In this document: positions 51,774 through 61,401 of the stretch, piece after piece
Layout: each line of letters begins with the position of its first letter
Numbering within the stretch: position 1 is the first letter of the stretch
Source: Collinsella sp. OM04-5
GTDB lineage: Bacteria > Actinomycetota > Coriobacteriia > Coriobacteriales > Coriobacteriaceae
Assembly (NCBI RefSeq): GCF_003439125.1
Contig: NZ_QSUU01000004.1
Span: 1-64,000, forward strand
DNA: 64,000 nucleotides
Direction of reading: 5' to 3'
Position numbers and translations under genes: made by a program
The notes under the pieces: generated by a model
What the model was told of the DNA's origin: nothing
Seen by the model: only the letters and a program-made list of their open reading frames with translations
Database searches by the model: none

Positions 51774-53132
51774 CTAGATAATCTTTGCTAAACGCGGGAG
51801 CGAGTCAAATCCCCAGCTTCTTCCAATAAGAACTTGATAGGAATGCTGGTATTTAGAATTGTTTCTGTCTTTGCACCAAATCATGTAGACCAAGGTCTCG
51901 AGGAGCTCGTGCCTTGCACCTACCTTGTCTTCGTCGGAAGGGGTCTTTCCCTCCTCGAACTTTATGTACGACCCCCATGTTGCATCCATAAACTCCATCG
52001 CCGCTTCGCTCTTAGAGAATGCATGATAAAGAGGCTCAATTTCAAATTTCTGAACCACAGAGGCAAACGCGTCGGCGTCAAATACTTTCAAGGCGAGCAT
52101 AGTCGGGACCAGGCCGGCATCGGCAAACGCTCGAACCCGGTCGTCTACAAATCCATCGCGGCTTTCCAATACTAAAGGGCGAACTCTGAAAAGCTCAGTC
52201 AGATACCTGTTGGCGTCCCTCATCGTCATTCCGTATGCCTCTGCAAGCTCATACGCAATTACGTCAAAGCGGTTGGAGGTTTTTATGAAGCCGTTCGCTT
52301 CTAGCTGCTTAAAGCTATCGACCTTTCTTAGAGGGATGGTTAGATCGTAGAAACGCGACAAATAACGTCGGCCGTCAAAACCTTGCCCATACATGCCTTC
52401 AACAACATGTGATAGTTGATTGGCGTTGACCGAATACACGATGACTACTCGATCATCTGTAAACAGATTCTTCAACTGCTCGAGCACCTTCATTGCAAAA
52501 GAAGGACGGCAACGATCGAGCTCATCGACAATGAGAAGCAATGTGTTGGCTTTTTCAGGGAGAGCTACATCTACCAGGTTTGAAACAGAGGACCTTAGCG
52601 TTTCTCTGTCACGATAAGCCTGGATTAAATCTCTGCCCGAAAAAGCGTCTCTTAAAGAGCTGGCTCCGCCATGTCCAAAGACCCCCAATATGGCGTCGAG
52701 TGTTCCGGCAATCTTTTCGCCAGCTTCGGTGTCACTGCGAAAAGAGGCGCATGCATCGCCTTGGAGGGCTATAGATGCTGCAATCGAAGGCAGCGGATCA
52801 TCCCAATGGTCATTTTCCCAGGCGTTGTAGTATACGGGCAAGAAGCTGTTCAGCTCCATATAGGGTGCAAGCTCGCGATTGTTGTCAAGCAATCCGTCGA
52901 GGTCTCCGTGAGACTCAAGAAAAGGATTAACCTCTTCAAGGATGCAGGCCACCTGTCTAACGAAGAATGTCTTCCCGCTTCCCCAATCAGCGTCGACGAA
53001 CAGGGAAAACCCGCCTTCGATGGATTTGAGTATCCCGGCAAACTCGGCGAGATCTCCATTCCTCCCGAGGGCGTCGTTGTGCAGCAGCTTAACAAGGATG
53101 TCGCGTGTAGGTGCTGAATCGATTCTTCGCAT
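51774..53132 (-). CDS. KAP-family P-loop NTPase
   Basis: 452-aa NTPase: Walker A FVDADWGSGKTFFVRQV, Walker B TLLLIVDELDRCRPSFAMKV, and IVYSVNANQLSHVVEGMYG. This order is that of KAP NTPases, members of which (for example PifA) act in phage exclusion. No membrane insertion is obvious between the motifs. The ATG at 53132 starts MRRIDSAPTRD; the ribosome-binding site is weak. It is the upstream gene of a two-gene unit with the DUF262/HNH protein. Confidence 0.85.
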   Translation of the reverse strand: MRRIDSAPTRDILVKLLHNDALGRNGDLAEFAGILKSIEGGFSLFVDADWGSGKTFFVRQVACILEEVNPFLESHGDLDGLLDNNRELAPYMELNSFLPVYYNAWENDHWDDPLPSIAASIALQGDACASFRSDTEAGEKIAGTLDAILGVFGHGGASSLRDAFSGRDLIQAYRDRETLRSSVSNLVDVALPEKANTLLLIVDELDRCRPSFAMKVLEQLKNLFTDDRVVIVYSVNANQLSHVVEGMYGQGFDGRRYLSRFYDLTIPLRKVDSFKQLEANGFIKTSNRFDVIAYELAEAYGMTMRDANRYLTELFRVRPLVLESRDGFVDDRVRAFADAGLVPTMLALKVFDADAFASVVQKFEIEPLYHAFSKSEAAMEFMDATWGSYIKFEEGKTPSDEDKVGARHELLETLVYMIWCKDRNNSKYQHSYQVLIGRSWGFDSLPRLAKII

Positions 53133-53141
53133 GTTACTTAC

Positions 53142-53241
53142 TCTAATCCCACTCAATAGTTAGAAACTATCTCCAGTTCGTTCCAGTTTGCCTCAGTTTG
53201 TCCCACTTGCATCCAGTCTCAAAATTGCCGCGAATCCAGAC
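53142..53241. repeat. Island-end direct repeat, right copy, with guaA-like core
   Basis: CTAATCCCACTCAATAGTTA, then GTTCCAGTTTGCC, CAGTTTGTCCCA and CCAGTCTCAAAATTGCCGCG. Homologous to 49439-49545. Its distal part codes for the last ~24 residues of the RelB-like gene on the minus strand. Confidence 0.8.
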
Positions 53242-53388
53242 CTCGAAGGGTGTCCTCTGCTCCCTCACGGCCTGCTTGAGGAACATGTTGATCGCCTGGG
53301 TGGTGCTGATGCCGAGCTTCGAGAAGAGCTTCGCAGCGTCGTCCCTCGTCTGCCTCTCCATGCGTACGGTGACGTTAACTGTCTCCAT
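53167..53388 (-). CDS. RelB/DinJ-family antitoxin, orphan
   Basis: 73-aa protein: METVNVTVRMERQTRDDAAK, then LFSKLGISTTQAINMFLKQA and REQRTPFEV, the ribbon-helix-helix DinJ/RelB pattern. Start set by AAGGAGG at good spacing. No RelE/YafQ toxin follows. Instead the C-terminal tail (GNFETGCKWDKLRQTGTNWR) is encoded by the island-end repeat, so the original end and the toxin were probably lost at integration. Confidence 0.8.
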   Translation of the reverse strand: METVNVTVRMERQTRDDAAKLFSKLGISTTQAINMFLKQAVREQRTPFEVWIRGNFETGCKWDKLRQTGTNWR

Positions 53389-53527
53389 GCGGACCTCCTT
53401 GCCTCGTGTGTGCGCAATACGGCGATTGCACGCGCGGCAGGCGGTATGTTCCTGGAATCCGTCATGGTGTGGCGGATATCCGTCACGTGGCGACTGGAAT
53501 ATGCCGTGACCCGCTCCCATATACAAA

Positions 53528-53570
53528 GATAGCACCCATGATGCAGTGCGCCATGGGTGCTATCTAGGTT
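53528..53570. terminator. Terminator between guaA and the island
   Basis: Perfect GATAGCACCCATG / CATGGGTGCTATC stem, 11-base loop, with weak T-rich flanks on both sides. It lies about 30 bases downstream of guaA on the minus strand. Confidence 0.75.
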
Positions 53571-53599
53571 TTCATGCACGTAAATTGCACATATTTTAA

Positions 53600-53617
53600 C
53601 TACTCCCACTCGATGGT
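53600..53617 (-). other. Putative attachment core in guaA 3' end
   Basis: CTACTCCCACTCGATGGT, the last six codons of guaA (..IEWE-stop). Degenerate copies at 53142, 49439 and 46879 share CTA(T/A)TCC(C/A)ACTCAAT. The guaA 3' end is an established integration hotspot for genomic islands. Confidence 0.6.
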
Positions 53618-55198
53618 CGCCGGCGGCTTGGACGTGATGTCGTAGCACACGCGGTTGGCACCGGGGACCTCAGCCACGATACGGCCGGAAATGCGGGCCA
53701 GCACGTCGTAGGGCAGCTTGGCCCAGTCGGCGGTCATGGCATCGCTGGACTCGACGGCACGCAGGATGATCGGACGCTGATAGGTGCGCTCGTCGCCCAT
53801 TACGCCAACGGACTTAATGTCGGGCAGGACCGCGAAATACTGCCAGCAGCTGTGCTCGGAGTTGCGCTCGCCAGTCTGCTCAAACAGACGCTGGTTGTAG
53901 GCGTCGAGCTCCTCGCGCACGATAGCGTCGGCGTTTTTGAGAATCTCGAGCTTCTCCTTGTCGACCGCGCCGATGATGCGGATGGCCAGACCCGGGCCCG
54001 GGAAGGGCTGACGGAACACGATGTGACCCGGCAGGCCGAGCGCCAGACCAAGCGCGCGGACCTCGTCCTTAAAGAAGTGGTCGAGCGGCTCGATGAGGTC
54101 GAAGTGCACGCCCTCGGGGAACGGGATCAGGTTGTGGTGGCTCTTGATGGTGGCCGTCTTGCCGCCCGTCTTGCGAGCGCCGGACTCGATGATGTCGGGG
54201 TAGATGGTGCCCTGAGCCAGATACTTGACCGGCTTGCCATCGCACTCGAGCTGCTGGGCGACCGCGAAGAACTCTTTCCAGAACTGCGTGCCGATGATGC
54301 GGCGCTTCTCCTCAGGCTCGGTCACGCCGGCCAGAAGCTCGGCATAGCGGTCCTCGGCGTGGACGTGGATAAAGTCGACGTCAAACTGCTTGGTGAAGAC
54401 CTCCTCCACCTGCTCGGGCTCACCCTTGCGCAGCAGACCGTGGTTGATGAACACACAGGTCATCTGCTTGCCCACGGCGCGGGCGCCCAGCGCAGCCACG
54501 ACGGAGGAGTCGACGCCACCGGACAAGGCCAGAATCACGCGGTCGTCGCCGACCTTCTCGCGGAACTCGGCCGTCATGGTCTCGACCAGGTTGTCCATGC
54601 TCCAGTTGGGCTCCAGGCCGCAGATCTCAAACAGGAAGTTGCTCAGCAGCTGCTGACCGTACTCGGAGTGCTTGACCTCGGGGTGGAACTGCGTGGTGAA
54701 AATCTTGCGCTCGACGCACTCCATGGCGGCAACCGGGCACACGTCGGTGCTGGCAGTAACGGTAAAGCCCTCGGGCACCTCGGAGACGGCATCACGGTGG
54801 CTCATCCACACGGTCTGCTCCATAGGCGTGGAGTTAAAGAGCTTGGCACCAGCCGTGCGCGTGATGGTGGCGCGGCCGTACTCGCCCACCTCGGAGTGGC
54901 CGACCTTGCCGCCGAGCGTCACGGCCGTGATCTGATGGCCGTAGCAAAAGCCCAGGACGGGAAGGCCCAGGTCAAAGATGGCAGGATCGATGGACGGAGC
55001 GTCCTCAGCATACACAGAAGCCGGGCCGCCGGAAAGGATGAGCGCAGAGGCGTTCATCTCGCGAATCTCGTCGGCCGAGATGTCGCAGGGAACGATCTCG
55101 GAATACACGTTGAGGTCGCGAACGCGACGGGCAATGAGCTGACCGTACTGCGCACCAAAGTCGAGTACGAGGACCTTTGCGGAAGCCTTTTGATCCAT
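53600..55198 (-). CDS. guaA: GMP synthase (glutamine-hydrolysing)
   Basis: 532-aa bifunctional enzyme making GMP from XMP, ATP and glutamine. The amidotransferase domain has GGPASVYAED, catalytic Cys in LGFCYGHQ and HPEVKHSEYG. The PPase domain has [19 protein letters not shown] and FPGPGLAIRIIGAV. The dimerisation domain ends KPPATIEWE. ATG at 55198 follows AAGAGGGGGAAACC. Its 3' end is the anchor of several att-like repeats to the left. A partial paralogue lies at 12813. Confidence 0.95.
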   Translation of the reverse strand: MDQKASAKVLVLDFGAQYGQLIARRVRDLNVYSEIVPCDISADEIREMNASALILSGGPASVYAEDAPSIDPAIFDLGLPVLGFCYGHQITAVTLGGKVGHSEVGEYGRATITRTAGAKLFNSTPMEQTVWMSHRDAVSEVPEGFTVTASTDVCPVAAMECVERKIFTTQFHPEVKHSEYGQQLLSNFLFEICGLEPNWSMDNLVETMTAEFREKVGDDRVILALSGGVDSSVVAALGARAVGKQMTCVFINHGLLRKGEPEQVEEVFTKQFDVDFIHVHAEDRYAELLAGVTEPEEKRRIIGTQFWKEFFAVAQQLECDGKPVKYLAQGTIYPDIIESGARKTGGKTATIKSHHNLIPFPEGVHFDLIEPLDHFFKDEVRALGLALGLPGHIVFRQPFPGPGLAIRIIGAVDKEKLEILKNADAIVREELDAYNQRLFEQTGERNSEHSCWQYFAVLPDIKSVGVMGDERTYQRPIILRAVESSDAMTADWAKLPYDVLARISGRIVAEVPGANRVCYDITSKPPATIEWE

Positions 55199-55465
55199 GG
55201 TTTCCCCCTCTTGTTGGCGGGGAGCCGGTGCCCACCCGCGTGAATGAACGAAAATAACTTTCATAGTGTACACGTTATATGGGGTTTCTCGTCCCTCGCA
55301 GCCATCAGCGCACGGCAAACGCACGACCTGGGCCTTATTTGACGGCAATTGGAGTGTTACTAAACATTACAGATGATGTATTACGTTTGAACATTGGACG
55401 CCCTGTGCCACAATACTGCCGAACGACTCCGCCTCTGGGGCGGCAAATACGATAGGAATACCAGC

Positions 55466-56479
55466 ATGAAGCGCATCCTTCTCATCGCCACGGGCGGCAC
55501 CATCGCATCGACCGAGGACGGCAACGGCCTCTCCCCCGCCCTGACCGGTGAGGAGCTCGCCCAGAGCGTCCCCGAGATCTCGGGCCTCTGCGAGCTCGAC
55601 GTCGTGCAGCCCATGAACATCGACAGCACCAATATGCGTCCGAGCGACTGGATGCGTATCCGCGACGTCATCGTCGAGGGTTACGCCGACCACGACGGCT
55701 TCGTGATTCTGCACGGCACCGACACCATGAGCTACACCGCGGCGGCGCTTTCCTACCTGATTCAGGACAGCCCCAAGCCCATCGTGCTCACCGGCTCGCA
55801 AAAGCCCATGGGCAACCCCTTTACCGATGCCAAGCTCAATCTGTACCAGAGCCTGCTCTATGCGCTCGACGAGCATTCGCACGATGTCTCGATCGTGTTT
55901 GGCGGCGTGGCAATTGCCGGCACGCGCGCCCGCAAGCAGCGCACCATGAGCTTTAACGCGTTCATTAGTGTCAACTATCCGCCCATTGCCTACATCCGCA
56001 ACGACCGCATCGTGCGCAACGGGATTCACGGCACTCACCAGAATGAGTGCCCGGTTCGTTTCTACGACAGTATCGACCCGCGTGTGTTTGTCCTTAAGCT
56101 CACGCCCGGCGTGAACCCGGGTATCCTGGACGCCCTTGCCGATAGCTACGATGCTGTAATCCTGGAGACCTTTGGCATTGGCGGCATCCCCGAGTTTGGT
56201 GAGTCGGGCGAGTCGTTCCAAGAGACAATTTTCCGCTGGGTCGATTCGGGCCGCACTGTCGTTATGACCACGCAGGTCCCCGAAGAGGGCCTTGACCTGG
56301 GTGTTTATGAGGTCGGCCGCGCTTACGCCGATCATTCGGGTATTTTGCGCGGCGACGACATGACCACCGAGACGCTCGTAGCCAAAACCATGTGGGCACT
56401 CGGCCAGTCACGCGATGCCGCCGAGATCCAGCGCCTGTTCTACAGCCAAGTCAACCACGACCGCATCCCGATGGCGTAA
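55466..56479 (+). CDS. L-asparaginase, type I
   Basis: 337-aa cytoplasmic amidohydrolase turning asparagine into aspartate and ammonia. Catalytic threonine motifs are LIATGGTIASTEDG at the N-terminus and ILHGTDTMSYTAAALSYL. GSQKPMGNPFTDAKLNL and ILETFGIGGIPE also match. No signal peptide, in line with type I. AGGAA precedes the ATG. It is divergent from guaA. Confidence 0.93.
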   Translation: MKRILLIATGGTIASTEDGNGLSPALTGEELAQSVPEISGLCELDVVQPMNIDSTNMRPSDWMRIRDVIVEGYADHDGFVILHGTDTMSYTAAALSYLIQDSPKPIVLTGSQKPMGNPFTDAKLNLYQSLLYALDEHSHDVSIVFGGVAIAGTRARKQRTMSFNAFISVNYPPIAYIRNDRIVRNGIHGTHQNECPVRFYDSIDPRVFVLKLTPGVNPGILDALADSYDAVILETFGIGGIPEFGESGESFQETIFRWVDSGRTVVMTTQVPEEGLDLGVYEVGRAYADHSGILRGDDMTTETLVAKTMWALGQSRDAAEIQRLFYSQVNHDRIPMA

Positions 56480-56501
56480 TTCAGTTGTCGACGGGTATCC
56501 C

Positions 56502-56720
56502 CTATTCGATCCCCTCGAGAAGCTCTGACACCGTCATGCCGAGTGCGGGCGCGATCTTAAATAGAACCTTGAGCGTGAAATTTGCCGTCCCATCTTCGAT
56601 TCGGTCGAGGTAGGGTCGGCTGATTCCTGTCGCCACACAAAAATCAACCTTGGAGATACCAAGGTCCCTGCGTGTCTCTTCGACCCGCCTGCCAAGAATC
56701 TGTTTAGCACGTTCGTCCAT
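56502..56720 (-). CDS. XRE-family regulator
   Basis: 72-aa helix-turn-helix protein: LGISKVDFCVATGISRPYLD followed by RIEDGTANFTLKVL and a short tail. It is divergent from the gene at 56797. A 24-bp perfect palindrome between them is the likely operator for autoregulation and control of that gene. Confidence 0.88.
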   Translation of the reverse strand: MDERAKQILGRRVEETRRDLGISKVDFCVATGISRPYLDRIEDGTANFTLKVLFKIAPALGMTVSELLEGIE

Positions 56721-56749
56721 GCAGACGAGTTTGAAATGGAGCCGAACAT

Positions 56750-56773
56750 AAACGTAAACTATAGTTTACGTTT
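56750..56773. promoter_or_regulatory. 24-bp perfect palindromic operator
   Basis: AAACGTAAACTA / TAGTTTACGTTT with no central spacer, midway between the divergent XRE gene and the gene at 56797. The A/T-rich palindrome contrasts with its surroundings and fits a dimeric HTH regulator. Confidence 0.75.
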
Positions 56774-56796
56774 TGCCGAATACACAGGAGTTTTCT

Positions 56797-57186
56797 ATGT
56801 CGGGTTCTTCGGTCCGCACGTACCGAGCCACGCTTCGCACAAACAGCGCACCGCCCAAGCTCGTCGTCGTTGAAGCAGAATGTCTTTCGCCCGATGAGCG
56901 CACAGCATTTGCATTGCTATCAAGTCGCGTCGCCGCCGTTCTGGTCCCTTGCCCGGCGCAAGGCGAACTTGTCATCCAATGCCAAGCGCACAGCCGCTCG
57001 CTCAATCAGGCTGCCGTAATCGCAACCAGCCAACGCGGCCTGCCACTCCTTTTAGAAGCCGGTATCGCACTCGCCCTCCGCGGTTCCGGATACGAAAACG
57101 AGGCCGCCGCCGATATGGTCTTTAAACCACGATCGAGCGGCGGCCTCGCAGCAGCCATTGAATATGCGTGCAGGCTCGTTGCCTAA
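56797..57186 (+). CDS. Hypothetical protein next to XRE regulator
   Basis: 129-aa protein with no membrane segment: TYRATLRTNSAPPKLVVVEA, ALLSSRVAAVLVPCPAQGEL, QCQAHSRSLNQAAVIATSQR and SSGGLAAAIEYACRLVA. I recognise no family. CAGGAG lies eight bases before the ATG. It is probably controlled by the divergent XRE protein through the palindrome. Confidence 0.65.
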   Translation: MSGSSVRTYRATLRTNSAPPKLVVVEAECLSPDERTAFALLSSRVAAVLVPCPAQGELVIQCQAHSRSLNQAAVIATSQRGLPLLLEAGIALALRGSGYENEAAADMVFKPRSSGGLAAAIEYACRLVA

Positions 57187-57195
57187 AAGGACAAG

Positions 57196-57579
57196 CTAGA
57201 AACCAAAGCCAAAGCCTGTTCCGGTAATAGCCGAGTACATAAAGTAAACGTTAATCACGTTGAGGAACACACCCGTGATGCAGCCGTTTCGCAGGTAGCG
57301 CTCGCACACGATGCGCGCCATGGCGGCGGAGTCATCATTGTTTTTAGCCTGACGTCCTGCCGTAAAGTACGTCGCCACGCTCAGCAGCAGGTTGAGCACC
57401 GGCAGCGCCAGCAGCTCGTAGCTCTTGCCCCAGCGCGTCACCTCACCGGCCGCGTTAAACTTCGTTGCCACCTCGGGACCAATGTTGGGGATAACACACG
57501 CTGCAACCACCAGCGGAATCACCGCAAGTACGAGCAACGCAATACCCATGTAGCCAGCTTTTTTGCCATATTTAAACAT
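57196..57579 (-). CDS. DUF1648-like membrane protein
   Basis: 127-aa protein with three hydrophobic segments: about residues 11-32, 54-72 and 98-118. Between the first two is the motif VATKFNAAGEVTRWGKSYEL, the H/N-x-x-G-(D/E)...W-G-x-K pattern of DUF1648. Function unknown. It lies downstream of ychF on the same strand. Confidence 0.72.
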   Translation of the reverse strand: MFKYGKKAGYMGIALLVLAVIPLVVAACVIPNIGPEVATKFNAAGEVTRWGKSYELLALPVLNLLLSVATYFTAGRQAKNNDDSAAMARIVCERYLRNGCITGVFLNVINVYFMYSAITGTGFGFGF

Positions 57580-57590
57580 ATGCGTCGTCC

Positions 57591-58667
<1,077 letters not shown>

Positions 58668-58781
58668 GACAGCTCCTTTTGATACAGGTACTTCAAACTG
58701 CATAAGTATAGCGCCGCCGCAGCATCCAGGCGAACCCGGACGCCACGGCGGCGCAAATGAAGCAGAGATAGGGGTCGCTGA

Positions 58782-60035
58782 CTAGTCTGCGAGCTTTTCC
58801 ACCTGATCGAGCATCTTATCGAGCTTGGCCTTTGCCTCGGCCTTGACCTTCTCGGCCTCCTCGTGAGCCTTCGCCTTCTGGGCAGCCTTTTCCTCGGCTT
58901 CGGGATCGACGACGACCAGATTGGACGCGTCATGCTCAACCAGCTTGAGCGCATGCTCGGGGCACACCTTGACGCAGGCACTGCAGCCCAAGCAATACGT
59001 GGACTCCAACGCAAAGCGGCCGCTTCCCATCAAATCGCAGGCGAACGTGGGGCATACATTGACGCACTCGCCGCACGACGTGCACTTGTCAAAATCGCAC
59101 TCCGGCGTGCTCACCTGCATGTTCTGGGCAAGCTCGGGGTGGTTTTGCAGCGTCGAGAGCACCAGCTGTCGCCCGTGCGTAAGCGAACGGCGACGCTTGG
59201 TCGTCGTGGTACCGCACATGGTGTTGAGTGTGCGCTCCAGCTGGGTAATCTGATGACGATGGGCTTTGAGCTTCTGTGTCACCGAAGCTAGCGCCGCCGT
59301 CGCCGGGTTGAGCTTAGTCACGGTCAGGCCCGTGGTGCGGGCGATCTTTTCCATGTATTCCTTGCGCTCGTACTCGCGGCGCTTATGGCACTTGAGGCTC
59401 TTGGGGTCGACCTCAAGACCCATGCCCGTACCGGCCCATTCCTCGGCCTTCGCAATCGCCTCGCCCAGAATGTCCTCGCCGCCGGTGTTGCGGCATTTAT
59501 CGCACACGCCCAACGGCAGGTACACACTCACGTTGGGATAGTCCGCCAGCACCGAGAACCAGGTCTCGGCCGTAATATCGCCCACGCAGGCAACGACGAC
59601 CTCGTTTTCGCGCGGCATGCGCTTAAGGGCGCGCGTGCAGGTGACGTAGGCGGTCTCGTGGCTCGTAGCTGCCGAGACAATGTCGTCATACAGGTTTTTG
59701 GGCGCCAGGCGTGGCGAGATGATCGCCTCGGTCGGACAGGCGGCGGCGCACAGGCCGCACTTGCGACAGGAGTCGAGGATCTCGATGGCGTCTTCCTCGA
59801 CCTCGATAGCGTTGACCGGGCACACGTCCACGCACGCGGTGCAGCCGCTCTTTTCGTTTTTGCAGGTCAGGCACGGAATGGTGTTGCCGCGCGGACGCTC
59901 CTTGTAGTCGGCAGGATTCCACTGCGGTGCCGACGGATCGAGTGCATCGGTCACACCGCCAAGCGGATTTTTAAGAAAGTCGAAACCCTTGCTGATCTCG
60001 ATAATGTCATCAAATAGATCGTGTTCCTGCGCCAT
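58782..60035 (-). CDS. Multi-cluster 4Fe-4S ferredoxin protein
   Basis: 417-aa protein with two pairs of ferredoxin motifs. The N-terminal pair is CTACVDVCPVNAIE and CRKCGLCAAACPTEAI. The C-terminal pair is CTSCGECVNVCPTFACD and CLGCSACVKVCPEHAL. Between them is a ~190-residue cysteine-poor region with a lone VCDKCRNTGGED motif and a basic helix. An alanine/lysine-rich coiled tail (EEKAAQKAKAHEEAEKVKA) closes it. Extra cysteines CLTCKNEKSGC open the first pair. It probably shuttles electrons to an oxidoreductase or carries a chaperone role. Start ATG 60035. Confidence 0.85.
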   Translation of the reverse strand: MAQEHDLFDDIIEISKGFDFLKNPLGGVTDALDPSAPQWNPADYKERPRGNTIPCLTCKNEKSGCTACVDVCPVNAIEVEEDAIEILDSCRKCGLCAAACPTEAIISPRLAPKNLYDDIVSAATSHETAYVTCTRALKRMPRENEVVVACVGDITAETWFSVLADYPNVSVYLPLGVCDKCRNTGGEDILGEAIAKAEEWAGTGMGLEVDPKSLKCHKRREYERKEYMEKIARTTGLTVTKLNPATAALASVTQKLKAHRHQITQLERTLNTMCGTTTTKRRRSLTHGRQLVLSTLQNHPELAQNMQVSTPECDFDKCTSCGECVNVCPTFACDLMGSGRFALESTYCLGCSACVKVCPEHALKLVEHDASNLVVVDPEAEEKAAQKAKAHEEAEKVKAEAKAKLDKMLDQVEKLAD

Positions 60036-60186
60036 GCGCGGCCCCTCCCTGAGCAGTGCAAACAAGCAAGAGATAATGATACGCTATGAGCCCACGCCTC
60101 GGGCAAATTACACGCGGAGCACCTTTGAGGCAAATAACCCATGGCCTATCGCAGCCTCGATTGCACAAGGTCGATCAAGCGCCAAG

Positions 60187-61254
60187 CTATGCCTCCCGCA
60201 TGAGCTGCACGAGCTTTTGTTTGGTCGCCTTGGCCTGCTCGTTGGCCATATTGCGTTCGTTTCTAAAGGCCGCATCCGCAACGCTCATCAGGTCGGCATC
60301 GGAAATCTCGCCGAGGCCCAGCTCCTCGAGCGTCGTCGGCAGACCAACGCGCTGGCAAAACTCGAGCACCTGATTAAGCTCGGGCGCACGCTCCAGACGC
60401 AGCTGCACCGCCAGGCCAAATGCCACAGCCTCACCATGCATGGCCTTGCACTCGGGCAGAATCGTCAGACCGTTGGCGATGGCATGCGCCAACGCCAAGC
60501 CACCGCTCTCAAAGCCGACGCCCGAGAGCAGGATGTTGCACTCGATCAGGCGTTCAACCGCTGGCGATGTACGTCCCTTTTTGAGATCGCGCTTGGCAGC
60601 GATGCCGCATTCCATAAGCGTGTCGTAGCAGGCACGTGCCGCGACCAGTGCCAAGTGCCCCGGTGCGCCACCGTGCTCGTTCGCACCTCTCGCCGCGGCG
60701 CACGAACGTGCCTCAAAGTACGTTGCCAGCGCGTCGCCCATACCGGCGACCGTCATGCGCAGTGGGGCCGCCGCGACCACGTTGGTATCGACCACGACCA
60801 GGTCTGGATTCTTCTCGAGCATCAGATAGCGGTCGAACGACCCGTCCTCGTGATACAACACCGAAATCGCGCTGCACGGACCGTCCATCGAAGCCGCCGT
60901 GGGACATACGCACAACGGCAGCTCAGCATAAAACGCAACGGCCTTTGCGATATCGAGCATCTTGCCGCCGCCAATGCCCGCCACCATGTCGCAATACTCG
61001 GCCCGGGCTTCCTTGGCCATTTCGACAACGGCATCTTCCGTACACGGACCGTCATAAATCTTAAAGAATGGCTCACTCAGATCGTCGTCCAGAAATCCAT
61101 CGACAATCTGCCTGCACAGCCGATCCTCGGTGCCCTGGTCAAACAAGACATAGGCAGCGCAGCCCAACCATGACAAATACCTGCCCTGACGCGAAAGTTC
61201 GCCCGGCCCCTGAACATACCGGCCAGGACCACCGTAAACCATAGGAAGCGCCAT
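60187..61254 (-). CDS. Glycerol dehydrogenase-like iron/zinc alcohol dehydrogenase 1
   Basis: 355-aa group III dehydrogenase: VAGIGGGKMLDIAKAVA for NAD, PTAASMDGPCSAISVLY, and metal ligands D in GMGDALATYFEA, H in LAHAIANGL and H in KAMHGEAVAFG. It is about half-identical by eye to the gene at 61402. It likely interconverts glycerol and dihydroxyacetone or a similar diol. Confidence 0.88.
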   Translation of the reverse strand: MALPMVYGGPGRYVQGPGELSRQGRYLSWLGCAAYVLFDQGTEDRLCRQIVDGFLDDDLSEPFFKIYDGPCTEDAVVEMAKEARAEYCDMVAGIGGGKMLDIAKAVAFYAELPLCVCPTAASMDGPCSAISVLYHEDGSFDRYLMLEKNPDLVVVDTNVVAAAPLRMTVAGMGDALATYFEARSCAAARGANEHGGAPGHLALVAARACYDTLMECGIAAKRDLKKGRTSPAVERLIECNILLSGVGFESGGLALAHAIANGLTILPECKAMHGEAVAFGLAVQLRLERAPELNQVLEFCQRVGLPTTLEELGLGEISDADLMSVADAAFRNERNMANEQAKATKQKLVQLMREA

Positions 61255-61285
61255 ACGAGAATCCGCCCTTCATCAAACAACGATT

Positions 61286-61348
61286 GGTGCAAAGTAACCT
61301 GACCCCCTTGCACCAACTTGGTGCGATGGGGTCAGGTTAGTTTGCACC
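61286..61348. repeat. Large palindromic intergenic repeat
   Basis: GGTGCAAA(G/C)TAACCTGACCCC paired with GGGGTCAGGTTA(G)TTTGCACC around an inner TTGCACCAA / TTGGTGCGA palindrome, about 63 bp. It lies between the two glycerol dehydrogenase genes. A different sequence family from the TGTGACAAAG repeats but the same architecture. Confidence 0.8.
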
Positions 61349-61353
61349 ATAGC

Positions 61354-61391
61354 AAAAAGGGGCAAAGCCATCTGCTTGCTTTGCCCCTTCC
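61354..61391 (-). terminator. Terminator of glycerol dehydrogenase 2
   Basis: AAGGGGCAAAGC / GCTTTGCCCCTT stem; minus-strand reading ends in TTTTT. About ten bases past the stop codon of the gene at 61402. Confidence 0.85.
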
Positions 61392-61401
61392 ATAGCTTGA
61401 T

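Noticed and set aside
49439..53241. Iterated CCAGTTTG units considered as a CRISPR array
   Set aside because: Units are about 10 bp with no spacers of regular size and no cas genes; better explained as integrase arm sites.
53852..55243. 463-codon plus-strand frame opposite guaA
   Set aside because: Fully antisense to the conserved GMP synthase; sequence is Leu/Val/Asp-rich with no family features.
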